A stretch of DNA of 64,000 bases. Source: Neoroseomonas marina (lineage in GTDB: Bacteria; Pseudomonadota; Alphaproteobacteria; Acetobacterales; Acetobacteraceae). The notes below the pieces were generated by a model. The model worked only from the letters and a program-made list of their open reading frames with translations. It was not told the origin of the DNA and made no database searches. Made by a program: the position numbers and the translations under genes. The first letter of the stretch is position 1. Each line of letters starts with the position of its first letter. Shown here one piece after another: positions 43,673 through 52,385 of the stretch. The stretch is taken from assembly GCF_012927745.1 (NCBI RefSeq), contig NZ_JABBKX010000007.1, positions 186,001 to 250,000 on the forward strand. Reading direction: 5' to 3'.

Positions 43673-43747
43673 CTATTGGCAAGGCGTGGCGCCGGCACAA
43701 TAGCCGGCATTACACGAAATATCGGATAATCCTCCGAATCGCTATTG
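43673..43747. promoter_or_regulatory. CTATTG repeats in the GntR/TRAP divergent promoter
   Basis: CTATTG occurs at 43673-43678 and 43742-43747, and its inverse CAATAG at 43698-43703, the first two forming an inverted repeat. The stretch is AT-richer than its surroundings. They may be binding sites of the two GntR paralogues. Confidence 0.35.
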
Positions 43748-43827
43748 ATCGCCGGGAGGACCCTCCCCTAGCGTCAGCGCCGCGCCGCGCTGCGGCCCAA
43801 GGACAAGGTCCAGGGAAGGAAACACCG

Positions 43828-44823
43828 ATGCGATCGCACACCGGACGCCGCTCCGTCCTGACGGCCGCGGCCGCGGCCGTCGCGCTGGCGGCCCCTGCGC
43901 TGCCCGCGCGCGCCCAGGCCCGGCGCCGCATCCGCTTCACCGCCGTCTTCTCGGACCAGGACATCCGCGCCGAAGCGATGCGCGGCTTCCAGCGCGACCT
44001 CGCGAACGAGTTCGACGTCGAGCTGCACCTCAACGCGACGCTGTTCCGCCAGGGCACGGAGCTGGTCGCGATCCAGCGCGGCAATGTCGAGATGGCGAAC
44101 CTCGCGCCGCAGGATTTCTCGCGCCAGATCCCGGCCTGGTCGGCGATGGCATCGGCCTACCTGTTCCGCGATGTCGACCACATGAACAAGGTCTTCGCCA
44201 GCCCGATCGGCGAGGACTTCAAGAAGATGGCGCGCGACCAGCTGAACGTGCAGGTCCTCGGGCCGCTCTATTTCGGCACGCGGCACGTGAACCTGAAGCC
44301 GCGGCGGCGCATCGCGACGCCGGCGGACATGGCCGGCATCAAGCTGCGGATGCCGCCGGGCGAGACCTGGCAGTTCCTGGGCGAGGCGCTGGGCGCCAAC
44401 CCGACGCCGGTCGCCTTCGCCGAGCTCTACACCGCGCTGCAGACCGGCACGGTGGACGGCCAGGACAATCCGCTGCCGACCAGTCGCACCATGCGCTTCA
44501 ACGAGGTGACGACGCAGTTCGTCCTCACCAGCCATCTCGTCGCCTATGACCTGCTGTCGATCTCGTCGCGCACCTGGGACGCGCTGACGCCGGCGCAGCG
44601 CACCACCGTGCAGGCCGCCGCCGACAAGGCGATCGCGGAGAGCACGCGCCGCCACCTGGCGCAGGAACAGGAATGCGTCGACGTGTTCAAGTCTCAGGGC
44701 CTCGAGGTCTATGTGCCGAACCTCGATGCCTTCCGGGCCGAGGCGCAGCGTCGCTACCTCGCCTCCAGCCAGTCGCAGAGCTGGCCGGCGGGCGTCCTCG
44801 ACCGCATCAACGCGATCCGCTGA
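43828..44823 (+). CDS. dctP: TRAP transporter substrate-binding protein (DctP family)
   Basis: A 331-aa periplasmic protein with leader MRSHTGRRSVLTAAAAAVALAAPALPARAQ. DctP features: FQRDLANEFDVELHLNATLFRQGTELVAIQRGNVEMANLAPQDFSRQIPAW, KKMARDQLNVQVLGPLYFGTRHV, the conserved Arg in GIKLRMPPGETW that binds the ligand carboxylate, and AFAELYTALQTGTVDGQDNPLPT. A GGAAGGA ribosome-binding site precedes ATG 43828. The substrate is a carboxylic acid, by context likely quinate, shikimate or a relative. Confidence 0.93.
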   Translation: MRSHTGRRSVLTAAAAAVALAAPALPARAQARRRIRFTAVFSDQDIRAEAMRGFQRDLANEFDVELHLNATLFRQGTELVAIQRGNVEMANLAPQDFSRQIPAWSAMASAYLFRDVDHMNKVFASPIGEDFKKMARDQLNVQVLGPLYFGTRHVNLKPRRRIATPADMAGIKLRMPPGETWQFLGEALGANPTPVAFAELYTALQTGTVDGQDNPLPTSRTMRFNEVTTQFVLTSHLVAYDLLSISSRTWDALTPAQRTTVQAAADKAIAESTRRHLAQEQECVDVFKSQGLEVYVPNLDAFRAEAQRRYLASSQSQSWPAGVLDRINAIR

Positions 44824-44833
44824 TCCCGGCGCG

Positions 44834-45307
44834 ATGACCGGTTGGCTCGGCCGCCGCGCGGAGGATGTGCTCTCCGCGCTGCTGGTGGCGATGTTCGTCG
44901 CCTTCATGCTGCAGGTCGTGACGCGCTACGTGCTGAACGCGCCGCTGAGCTGGACGGCCGAGCTGTCGACCCTGTGCTGGGTCTGGGGAATCCTGTGGGG
45001 CGCCGGCCTCGTGCTGCGCGACGAGGAGGAGATCCGCTTCGACGTGCTGTACGGCCTGCTGCCGCAGCGCCTGCGCCGCGTCGCGGACGGCATCGCGAGC
45101 GCCGCCGTGGTCGCCGTCTTCACCTGGTCGCTGCCCGCGATGGTGGACTACGTCACCTTCATGAAGGTCGAGACGTCGGCCTATCTCGGCATCCGCTTCG
45201 ATATCCTCTACTCCGTCTACCTTATCTTCGCGGTGGCGATGATCGTCCGCCACGCGGCGATCGTCTGGCGGTCGGTGACGGGCCGCGGGCTGGGTCGCAT
45301 CGCGTGA
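44834..45307 (+). CDS. dctQ: TRAP transporter small permease (DctQ)
   Basis: A 157-aa four-helix membrane protein: LSALLVAMFVAFMLQVVTRYVLNAPLSWTAELSTLCWVWGILWGAGLVLRDEEEIRFDVLYGLLP carries the DctQ signature (Q-V-x-x-R-Y-V-x-x-x-P-L-S-W-x-E-E-L). It begins 10 bp after dctP and overlaps dctM by GTGA. Confidence 0.93.
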   Translation: MTGWLGRRAEDVLSALLVAMFVAFMLQVVTRYVLNAPLSWTAELSTLCWVWGILWGAGLVLRDEEEIRFDVLYGLLPQRLRRVADGIASAAVVAVFTWSLPAMVDYVTFMKVETSAYLGIRFDILYSVYLIFAVAMIVRHAAIVWRSVTGRGLGRIA

Positions 45308-46605
45308 GCCTGCTCGATCCCTTCACCCTCGCGATGGTCGCGCTGCTCGGGCTGTCGCTGCTCGGCCTGCCCATCGGGCTCGCGATGATCACAGCGACCA
45401 TCGTCTATCTCGGCACCTCGGGGCAGGACATGTCCGTCGCGGCGGAACAGGTCCTGAACGGGCTGAACGGAAGCTATGTCCTGCTGGCCGTGCCGCTGTT
45501 CATCTTCTCGGCCGGGCTGATGAACGCCGGCAGCCTGACCGATCGGCTGCTGCGCTTCTGCAATCTGCTGGTCGGACGCTTCCGCGGCGGGCTCGGCCAC
45601 GTCAACGTGGTGCAGAGCGTGATCTTCGCCGGCATGTCGGGATCGGCCATCGCCGACGCCGCGGGCAGCGGCAAGGTGCAGATCGACATGATGACCAAGG
45701 GCGGCGCCTATCCCGCGAGCTACGCGGCGGCGCTCACGGCGGTCACCGCGGTGATCGGCCCGATCATCCCGCCCTCCATCCCGATGGTGCTGTATGCGCT
45801 CGTGGCGGATGCCTCGATCGGCTACCTGTTCCTCGGCGGCGTGATCCCGGGCCTGCTGATGGCCATCGCGCAGATGGGCATCAACAGCTGGATGGCCCAT
45901 CGGCACGACTTCCCGATCGCCGAGCGCGTGCCGCTGCGCGAGTTCCCCCGCCTGACGCTCGAGGCGCTGCCCGCGCTGCTGATGCCGGTGATCCTGCTGG
46001 GCGGCATCTATGGCGGCGTGATGACGCCGACCGAGGCCGCGGCCGTCGCCGCCGCCTATGCCTGGCTGATCGCCGCGGTGTTCTACCGCAGCATCACCCT
46101 CGCCCAGACCTGGGCGGCGGTGCGCGAAAGCGCGCGGTCCACCGCCGCGATCGGCATGCTGATCGCCGGCGCGCTGGCGCTGAACTACGTCATCACCAGC
46201 GAGAACGTGCCCAACACGGTGCGCGGCATCCTCGCGGGGTGGGAGATGTCGCCCTGGCAGTTCCTGCTGGTGGTGAACCTGATCCTGCTGGTGCTCGGCT
46301 GCCTGATGGAAGGCAGCACCATCCTGCTGGTGGTCGTGCCGGTGCTGGTGCCGACGGCCCAGGCGCTCGGCATCGACATGGTGCATTTCGGCGTCGTCGT
46401 GGTCGTGAACATCATGATCGGCCTGATCACGCCGCCCTACGGGCTGCTGCTGTTCATCTGCGCGAAGCTGTCCGACCAGCCGCTGACGGCGGTGGTGCGG
46501 GACACCCTGCCCTTCCTCGTCGCGATGGTCGCGGCGCTGATGCTGATCACCTATGTCCCCGAGCTCGTGCTCTGGCTGCCGCGCCAGCTCGGCTACCAGG
46601 GTTGA
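45304..46605 (+). CDS. dctM: TRAP transporter large permease (DctM)
   Basis: A 433-aa protein of about 12 helices starting GTG. Family motifs: LLAVPLFIFSAGLMNAG, GLGHVNVVQSVIFAGMSGSAIADAAGSGKVQIDMM, IGPIIPPSIPMVLYALVADASIGYLFLGGVIPGLLM, GVMTPTEAAAVAAAYA, MEGSTILLVVVPVLVPTA, and GLITPPYGLLLF. Forms the Na+-driven transport core with DctQ. Followed by the dehydroquinase gene 13 bp on. Confidence 0.95.
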   Translation: MSLLDPFTLAMVALLGLSLLGLPIGLAMITATIVYLGTSGQDMSVAAEQVLNGLNGSYVLLAVPLFIFSAGLMNAGSLTDRLLRFCNLLVGRFRGGLGHVNVVQSVIFAGMSGSAIADAAGSGKVQIDMMTKGGAYPASYAAALTAVTAVIGPIIPPSIPMVLYALVADASIGYLFLGGVIPGLLMAIAQMGINSWMAHRHDFPIAERVPLREFPRLTLEALPALLMPVILLGGIYGGVMTPTEAAAVAAAYAWLIAAVFYRSITLAQTWAAVRESARSTAAIGMLIAGALALNYVITSENVPNTVRGILAGWEMSPWQFLLVVNLILLVLGCLMEGSTILLVVVPVLVPTAQALGIDMVHFGVVVVVNIMIGLITPPYGLLLFICAKLSDQPLTAVVRDTLPFLVAMVAALMLITYVPELVLWLPRQLGYQG

Positions 46606-46618
46606 GGAGACCTTCGCG

Positions 46619-47062
46619 ATGCCGCGCTCCATCCATGTGCTGAACGGGCCCAACCTCAACCGGCTCGGCAAGCGGGAGCCGGAGATCTACGGCCGCACGA
46701 CCCTCGCCGAGATCGAGGCGATGTGCCGCGCGGAGACCGGCGAGCATCCCCTCGTGTTCCGCCAGACCAACTGGGAAGGGCAGCTCGTCGACTGGATCCA
46801 CGAGGCGATCGACGACGAGGCCGGCGGCATCGTGATCAACCCCGCCGGGCTGACCTTCCGCTCCATCCCCGTCCTCGACGCGCTGAAGATGTTCAAGGGC
46901 ATCATCATCGAGCTGCACCTGTCGAACATCCACCGGCGGGAGGCGATCTACCATCATTCGCTGATGTCGGCCGTCGCGACGGCGGTCGTCGCGGGCCTCG
47001 GCGCGCGGGGATATCCCGTCGCGACGCGCTGCGTGCGGGAGATGCTGGCCGAGGCCGCCTGA
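46619..47062 (+). CDS. aroQ: Type II 3-dehydroquinate dehydratase
   Basis: A 147-aa enzyme converting 3-dehydroquinate to 3-dehydroshikimate. Motifs: VLNGPNLNRLGKREPEIYG with the catalytic Arg and Tyr, FRQTNWEGQLVDWIHEA, INPAGLTFRSIPVLDAL, and ELHLSNIHRREAIYHHSLMS with the catalytic His. The usual S at Q-[ST]-N is T. Location with a TRAP system and QsuD-like enzyme suggests the catabolic (QutE/QuiB-like) role; a biosynthetic role is not excluded. Confidence 0.93.
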   Translation: MPRSIHVLNGPNLNRLGKREPEIYGRTTLAEIEAMCRAETGEHPLVFRQTNWEGQLVDWIHEAIDDEAGGIVINPAGLTFRSIPVLDALKMFKGIIIELHLSNIHRREAIYHHSLMSAVATAVVAGLGARGYPVATRCVREMLAEAA

Positions 47063-47171
47063 GTCCGCGCTTGCGCGCGACCGTGCTAAGGCAGGCCCGG
47101 TGCCGCGGCACCGCGACGGGACGCGGCGCGGGCGTGACGATGGCGCCGGCGGGACAGGATGCGATGGGCTG

Positions 47172-48098
47172 ATGGCTTTTCTCTACAAGGCGGACCCCGT
47201 GCTGGGCCGCGAATGGGCGCGGCTGTTCGCCGAACGGCGCCCGGACCTCCCCTTCCACATCTGGCCCGAGACCGGCGATCCGGCGGCGATCCGCTACATG
47301 GCGGCCTGGGTGCCGCAGCCGGATGTCGCGACGCGCTTCCCGAACCTCCAGGTGATGTTCTCGACCGGCGCCGGCGTCGACCAGTTCGACCTCTCGCTGC
47401 TGCCGCCCGGCGTTCCGCTGGTGCGCATGATCGAGCCGGGCATCATCGACGCGATGGTCGAATACGCGACCATGGCCGTGCTCGCGATCCATCGCGACAT
47501 GCCGGACTACCTCAACCACCAGAAGGAAGGCGCCTGGCGCAAGATCCGGGTGCGGCGCGCGGCGACGCGGCGCGTCGGCATCCTCGGCCTTGGCGAGCTC
47601 GGCCGCGCGGTACTGACGGCCCTCGCCCCCTTCGGCTTCGCGCTGTCGGGGTGGAGCCGGTCGCCGCGGCGGCTCCCGGGCGTCACCTGCCATGCCGGGA
47701 GCGACGCCCTGCCGGCCTTCCTGAACGGCTGCGACATCCTCGTCTGCCTGCTGCCGCTGACGGCGGAAACGCGCGGCATCCTGAACCGGGATCGGTTCGC
47801 GATGCTGCCGCGCGGCGCGGCACTGGTGAACACCGGCCGGGGCGGGCACCTGGTGCAGGACGACCTGCTGGAGGCCCTGGAGGCGGGGCACCTGTCCAGC
47901 GCCATCCTCGACGTGACCGATCCCGAGCCGCTTCCGCCGGATCATCCCTTCTGGCGCCATCCGCGCATCTGGCTGACGCCCCACATCGCCAGCATGACCC
48001 AGCCGGAAACGGCCGTCGAAGCGGTGCTCGCCAATCTCGAGCGCCATGAACGGGGCGCGCCGCTGCTCGGCCTCGTCGATCCGGCGCGGGGCTACTGA
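47172..48098 (+). CDS. D-2-hydroxyacid dehydrogenase, glyoxylate/hydroxypyruvate reductase A-like
   Basis: A 308-aa oxidoreductase. Motifs: VMFSTGAGVDQFDLSLLPPGVPLVRMIEPGIIDAMVEYATMAVL, nucleotide fold RRVGILGLGELGRAVLTALAPFGFALSGWSRSPR, LPLTAETRGILNRDRFAMLPRGAALVNTGRGGHLVQDDLLEAL, DVTDPEPLPPDHPFWRHPRIWLTPHIASMT with the catalytic Arg/Glu/His set. Resembles GhrA. It ends 7 bp inside the convergent bphO gene's 3' end. Confidence 0.9.
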   Translation: MAFLYKADPVLGREWARLFAERRPDLPFHIWPETGDPAAIRYMAAWVPQPDVATRFPNLQVMFSTGAGVDQFDLSLLPPGVPLVRMIEPGIIDAMVEYATMAVLAIHRDMPDYLNHQKEGAWRKIRVRRAATRRVGILGLGELGRAVLTALAPFGFALSGWSRSPRRLPGVTCHAGSDALPAFLNGCDILVCLLPLTAETRGILNRDRFAMLPRGAALVNTGRGGHLVQDDLLEALEAGHLSSAILDVTDPEPLPPDHPFWRHPRIWLTPHIASMTQPETAVEAVLANLERHERGAPLLGLVDPARGY

Positions 48099-48715
48099 CG
48101 CCCGACGGCGAGGCAGGCCTCCAGCGCGGCGAAGGCCGCCTGCGCGGATTCGATCATCGCGACGCGGCGCCCGGGGGTGTCGCCCGCCGCGTCCAGCACG
48201 TCGCAGAAGGCGGCCCAGCCGCGATTCCCGCAGAGCCCATCGCCGGACAGGAACCGGCGCCCGGCGGGACACCCCGCCGGCAGGATCCCGTCCAGCGCCT
48301 TCGCCAGGACGCGGCCGCCGAGGCGCGATCCTTCCGTGACGTACAGGTAGCCGAGGGCGGCCGCGATCGACCGCGGCACGGCGAGTCCGTCCACCGGCGC
48401 CATCGGGTCCGGCACGGGCACGCCGAGCGCCGCCAGGTCGTCGCGAAGCTGATCGGAGCGCCGGTGGGCCGCCAGCTCGATGCCGACCGGCGCCGGATCC
48501 GGCCCCTGCGCAAGCCGCGCCTCGACCGCGCTGTGGAAGCGCAGGAAGTCCAGCAGCAGGGTCCCGTAGTCCTCCCGCCCGATCGATCCGTCCTCGAGGC
48601 GCCGCAACCGCGGATGCACGTGCATCCGCTCGTGCTGCAGCCGGGTGCCGTCCCGCAGCGCCCGGCGCGCCAGGCCGGGCCGACGCGATGCGGGGGCCGC
48701 CGTCGCGCCGTCCAT
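48092..48715 (-). CDS. bphO: Biliverdin-producing haem oxygenase
   Basis: A 207-aa haem oxygenase that opens haem to biliverdin, CO and iron; biliverdin is the chromophore of the adjacent phytochrome. Visible are RDGTRLQHERMHVHPRL with the proximal His region, GTLLLDFLRFHSAVEARL, and the distal helix AAALGYLYVTEGSRLGGRVLAKAL with the flexible G-x-x-x-G-G. Length matches bacterial BphO/HmuO. It is 3 bp downstream of bphP, making ppsR-bphP-bphO one operon. Confidence 0.92.
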   Translation of the reverse strand: MDGATAAPASRRPGLARRALRDGTRLQHERMHVHPRLRRLEDGSIGREDYGTLLLDFLRFHSAVEARLAQGPDPAPVGIELAAHRRSDQLRDDLAALGVPVPDPMAPVDGLAVPRSIAAALGYLYVTEGSRLGGRVLAKALDGILPAGCPAGRRFLSGDGLCGNRGWAAFCDVLDAAGDTPGRRVAMIESAQAAFAALEACLAVGRQ

Positions 48716-48718
48716 GGT

Positions 48719-50914
48719 TCAATCCTGCTCCGTCGAGCGCTTCGCCGCGACGTGGTGCGCGTGCCAGATCAGCACCTCGAGCATGTCCGCCGTGCGCGCG
48801 ACCGAGGCACGGACGCTCTCGAGCAGGTCGGGCATCCGCTCGGCCTCGACGCCGTCGGTGATCTCGAGCGCGGCGAGCTGCGCATTCTCGACGACCGAAG
48901 CCAGCAAGGTGCGGAACACCAGGTCCTCGCGGGAATCGAGCCGGCCGGCGCGCGGCCGGTGGCTCTCCACGATGCCCTCCTGGAAGCGGCGCCGCGCGGC
49001 ATCGGCTTCCTTGCGCCGGGTCAGGTCGTTGAACAGGAAGATGAAGCCCAGCACGCGATCCGGTGCCGAGAACACCGGATCCGCGCGCACCAGCAGGGCG
49101 CGCCCCTCCCCGCCCCGGAGCCGCACTTCCCCGCGCCAGCTGCGCAGGTTGCCGAGCACGTCGCGCAGCCGGCGACGGGTCAGCGCAGCGTCCTCGAAAT
49201 GCTCGAAGAGCTCCTCGACGTGATGCAGCGCCTTGCGCGCACCGTCGGGCAGCAGATGGTCGAAGGCCTGGTTCGCCAGCTGGATCTCGCCGCCGGAATC
49301 GCAGATCACGACCGGCAGATCCGATTCGATCACCTGCCGGCGAACCATGTTGAGCTGGTCCTGCGCGATCAGCATCCGCACCGAGCGGAACTGCAGCACG
49401 ACGTCGGTAACCGTCTCCCCGATGATGCGCGCCGCGGCCAGGTCGCGCGCCGACCAGGGCGCCGCGGTGCCTTCCACCACCTGGTGCCATTGCGCGAAGG
49501 ACCGCCGCGGCGAGAGGTCGGCCGGGTCGTTGCCGACGATCACCGCCTTGTTCGGGTCGCCGCCCCAGGTGACGGTGTGCTTCCGCTCCGGCCGGAACCA
49601 CAGCAGGTATTCGCCCGGCGCCGTCGACACCGGCGCGGCCAGCAGGCCGCTCGCCACCCGCGCGAGCCGGCCCATGGCGGGCAGCCTTGCGGCGAGGGCA
49701 TTGGTGGCGAAGAAGGGCGCGCGCGCCTGGCGGTCGAGCCACTGCCCGATCTCGCGCAGTTCGGCGGTGCCCGGCACCTCGCCGGCCGACTGCACCTGCC
49801 CTTCGAACAGCAGCGCGGCGCCTGTCGCGCCGACCGGCTGCAGCAGGGTGTCCGAGGCTTCGAACAGCGCGGCCTGCCAGTCGCCCTTGCGCGTGATCGC
49901 CTCGATCATCCGCTGTTCGAGCCGGCGCACCGAAATCTCGGCCTGGCCCTGGAAGAAGCTTTCCAGCGCGGCGATGCGGGTGCCGAGCGCCTCGGCCAGC
50001 AGCTCGCACACCGCCCGTACGGCAAAGGAGGCGATGCGCGGGACGTAATGGTGGCACGAGACCAGGCCCCACAGCCTGCCGCCCACCATGATGGACCCGA
50101 CCATCGTCGCCGCCACGCCCATGTTGCGCAGGTACTGCACATGGATCGGGGAGGAACTGCGCAGCACGCAGAGCGACATGTCGAGCTCGAGGCCCGTCGC
50201 CGGCGACACGCGCGGTTCGATCGGCACCGGCGTGTAGCCGATGTCGACCAGGACGCGGACGCGGTTCCGCTCATAGAGCCGGCGCGCGATCTGCGGGATG
50301 TCCGAGGCTGGATAGCGGTTGCCGAGGAAGGCCTCGAGGTCCTGGCGCCGCTGCTCCGAGAACACCTCGCCGTGGCCGTCCTCGTCGAAGCGGTAGATCA
50401 TCACGCGGTCGTAGCCGCTGATGTCGCGGAAGATCCGCGCCGCCTCGTCGCACAGGGATTGCAGGTTGTAGGTCGACAGCAGCTTCTGCAGCGCGCGCTC
50501 GACCTGTTCGGCGAAGTCGAGCGGCTCGCCGGCCGGTTCGAACTCCAGGACCAGGCCACCGGTCGAGGGCCGGTGCAGCAGCACGTCGCAGGCGACCGCG
50601 CGCCGGCCCACGCGGCACTGCAGCGCGACGGGCACGGCATCGAGCGGGTCGGCGCCGAGCGCGCGCACGCGGCGTTCCAGCGCGCCATCCAGATCGCCGA
50701 GCGCACGGCCCAGCAGCGGGTCGGCCTCCCCGAGAAACCTCGCTGCGTTGGCGCTCGCCTGCACGATGCGCAGGTCCTGCTCGTCCACCAGCAGCAACGC
50801 ACCATGCGGCTGGATCGACCCGGCGAGATGGATCTGCTCGCGCTCGCAATTCGACAGGTCGGCCTGGCCGAAGGCCGGGACCGATGGCAGCGCCGGCGTG
50901 CCGTCGCCGGTCAC
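48719..50914 (-). CDS. bphP: Bacteriophytochrome with PAS-helix output, no histidine kinase
   Basis: A 731-aa red/far-red photoreceptor. Biliverdin-attachment Cys23 lies in LSNCEREQIHL; PAS about 20-125; GAF about 140-310 with YPASDIPQIAR (202-207) and LVSCHHYVP (His289 region); PHY about 325-505 with WFRPE (439) and the tongue motif SPRRSFAQW (469). After PHY there is a PAS domain (about 515-640) and a terminal helical segment of about 90 residues. No H-box or ATP-binding motifs are present. This matches phytochromes such as Bradyrhizobium BrBphP and R. palustris BphP1, which relieve PpsR repression by direct binding. GTG start overlaps the ppsR stop (GTGA). Confidence 0.93.
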   Translation of the reverse strand: MTGDGTPALPSVPAFGQADLSNCEREQIHLAGSIQPHGALLLVDEQDLRIVQASANAARFLGEADPLLGRALGDLDGALERRVRALGADPLDAVPVALQCRVGRRAVACDVLLHRPSTGGLVLEFEPAGEPLDFAEQVERALQKLLSTYNLQSLCDEAARIFRDISGYDRVMIYRFDEDGHGEVFSEQRRQDLEAFLGNRYPASDIPQIARRLYERNRVRVLVDIGYTPVPIEPRVSPATGLELDMSLCVLRSSSPIHVQYLRNMGVAATMVGSIMVGGRLWGLVSCHHYVPRIASFAVRAVCELLAEALGTRIAALESFFQGQAEISVRRLEQRMIEAITRKGDWQAALFEASDTLLQPVGATGAALLFEGQVQSAGEVPGTAELREIGQWLDRQARAPFFATNALAARLPAMGRLARVASGLLAAPVSTAPGEYLLWFRPERKHTVTWGGDPNKAVIVGNDPADLSPRRSFAQWHQVVEGTAAPWSARDLAAARIIGETVTDVVLQFRSVRMLIAQDQLNMVRRQVIESDLPVVICDSGGEIQLANQAFDHLLPDGARKALHHVEELFEHFEDAALTRRRLRDVLGNLRSWRGEVRLRGGEGRALLVRADPVFSAPDRVLGFIFLFNDLTRRKEADAARRRFQEGIVESHRPRAGRLDSREDLVFRTLLASVVENAQLAALEITDGVEAERMPDLLESVRASVARTADMLEVLIWHAHHVAAKRSTEQD

Positions 50915-52263
50915 CCCTGCTCTCCCGGTCCTTCCTCGGCGTCGGCTTGAAGGCCGTATCGGCCGAGCTTGGCATACAGGCTCTGGCGGCTCAGCCCCAG
51001 CAGCTCCGCGGCCGCCGTCCGGTTGCCCTCCGCGATGCCGAGCGCGCGTTCGATGCAGTGCCGCTCGAGGACCTCCGCGATGCGGCGGACGAGCATCGGC
51101 AGCGGCGTGCTGCCGATGCCGGCCTCGATGCCGCCGATCGCTTCCCGCAGGCAGGACCCTTCGGCCCGCGCCCAGATCCGCCGGCCGACGTCGCGCACGA
51201 CGATGCCGATGGCGCGCGAGGCGCCGATGCCGCCCGCGGCCGCCGAAAGCTCGACCTCGACCTCGGTGCCGAGCTCGCCGGTCAGGACCGAGGGAAAGAC
51301 GCGCACCTCGCCATGCTGATGCAGGTTCGCGAGCAGTACCGCGAGCCCGTCGCCCGGCCCCGCCAGCCAGCGACCCAGCGATTCGCCCAGCACCCCTCCC
51401 TCCGCCGGCATCTGCGCCATGTCGAGGAAGGCGCGGTTCGCGCGCCGGATCAGGCCATCCTGGTCGGTGACGATGAAGGCGTCCGGCAGGCGCTCGAGCA
51501 GGTCGTCGAGCCGCAGCGCGGTGCCGCGGGCCGCGACCTGCGGTTCCACGGCACTGGAGGTGAGCTGCAGCAGGAACACCGGGCCGGGGTCGTGCGCCAT
51601 CAGTGTCGCACGCACCAGCCAGGCCGTGCGCTCGGCGCCGAGATGGACCGCGATGCCGGGCGCGCGGCCGTTCTCCCGCGCCCGCTGCAGCATGCCGCGG
51701 AACGCCTCGATGTCGCGGGGGGCGACCTCGCGCAGGAATTCCCAGCCCGGCGCGAGGCCCAGCGCGCGGATGGCCGCCGGGTTGGCTTCGATCACCCGCA
51801 GGGTCTGCGCCTCGACCACCAGCACCGCCTCGCTCGAGGCGTCGAACAGCAGGCGGGAGCGCGTCTCGATCTCGCGCAGCTTCCAGTAGTCCTGCTCGCG
51901 CGCCTGCTGCGTCGCGATCAGCCGGGACTGGAGCTCGGCCACGGCCTGGAGGTTCTTCCCGACCGCGATGAGGCCGGCCTCGCCGCCCAGGCGGACGGTG
52001 GTGTATTCGATCGGGAGTTCGAGACCGCTCGGGAAGCGCTGCCGGACCTGGCGGAAGGCCGAGACGCCGTTGCTGCGCGCGTCGTCGAGCATGCGGCGGA
52101 TCCAGTCGCCGCCGGATTCCCCCACGGTTTCCGTCCAGGGATGACCGACCCAGTCCTGGACGGTCTCCGCGGGAATCGCATTCGACAGCGACGCCTTCCG
52201 GATCACGCCCTCGAGGTCGAGCATGAGCGTGATGTCGGGCTGCGCGAAGGTCACTCGATTCAT
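50911..52263 (-). CDS. ppsR: Photosynthesis repressor PpsR/CrtJ
   Basis: A 450-aa PAS-PAS-HTH regulator that represses bch, crt and puf genes under high oxygen. The N-terminal domain starts MNRVTFAQPDITLMLDLEGVIRKASLSN; PAS domains at about 140-260 (LLFDASSEAVLVVEAQTLRVIEANPAA) and 270-390 (LERLPDAFIVTDQDGLIRRANRAF). The C-terminal Fis-type HTH is GNRTAAAELLGLSRQSLYAKLGRYGL. A Cys in LERHCIERAL just before the HTH corresponds in position to the redox-active Cys of PpsR. Co-operonic with bphP. Targets include the TGT-N12-ACA boxes upstream of bchC and crtE. Confidence 0.95.
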   Translation of the reverse strand: MNRVTFAQPDITLMLDLEGVIRKASLSNAIPAETVQDWVGHPWTETVGESGGDWIRRMLDDARSNGVSAFRQVRQRFPSGLELPIEYTTVRLGGEAGLIAVGKNLQAVAELQSRLIATQQAREQDYWKLREIETRSRLLFDASSEAVLVVEAQTLRVIEANPAAIRALGLAPGWEFLREVAPRDIEAFRGMLQRARENGRAPGIAVHLGAERTAWLVRATLMAHDPGPVFLLQLTSSAVEPQVAARGTALRLDDLLERLPDAFIVTDQDGLIRRANRAFLDMAQMPAEGGVLGESLGRWLAGPGDGLAVLLANLHQHGEVRVFPSVLTGELGTEVEVELSAAAGGIGASRAIGIVVRDVGRRIWARAEGSCLREAIGGIEAGIGSTPLPMLVRRIAEVLERHCIERALGIAEGNRTAAAELLGLSRQSLYAKLGRYGLQADAEEGPGEQG

Positions 52264-52321
52264 GATCTGTTCCAGAGCGCCGGTGCGAGTCGGGCCCCGG
52301 CCATCCGTGTTCCTAGACCAA

Positions 52322-52348
52322 AACACGGGCCGTTTGCAGGCCCGTGTT
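52322..52348 (-). terminator. Perfect hairpin downstream of pufC
   Basis: AACACGGGCC and GGCCCGTGTT form a perfect 10-bp stem with a 7-base loop, 37 bases past the pufC stop; on the minus strand it is followed by TT within GTGTTTTGG. It separates the puf superoperon from ppsR and probably ends or stabilises the puf mRNA. Confidence 0.7.
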
Positions 52349-52385
52349 CATGTCCCGGCCGGAAACACCCGGCCGCCGTCCTGTA

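Noticed and set aside
52351..52367. Possible PpsR box in the pufC-ppsR gap
   Set aside because: The spacing is TGT-N11-ACA, one base short of the required 12, and it overlaps a hairpin-rich area.
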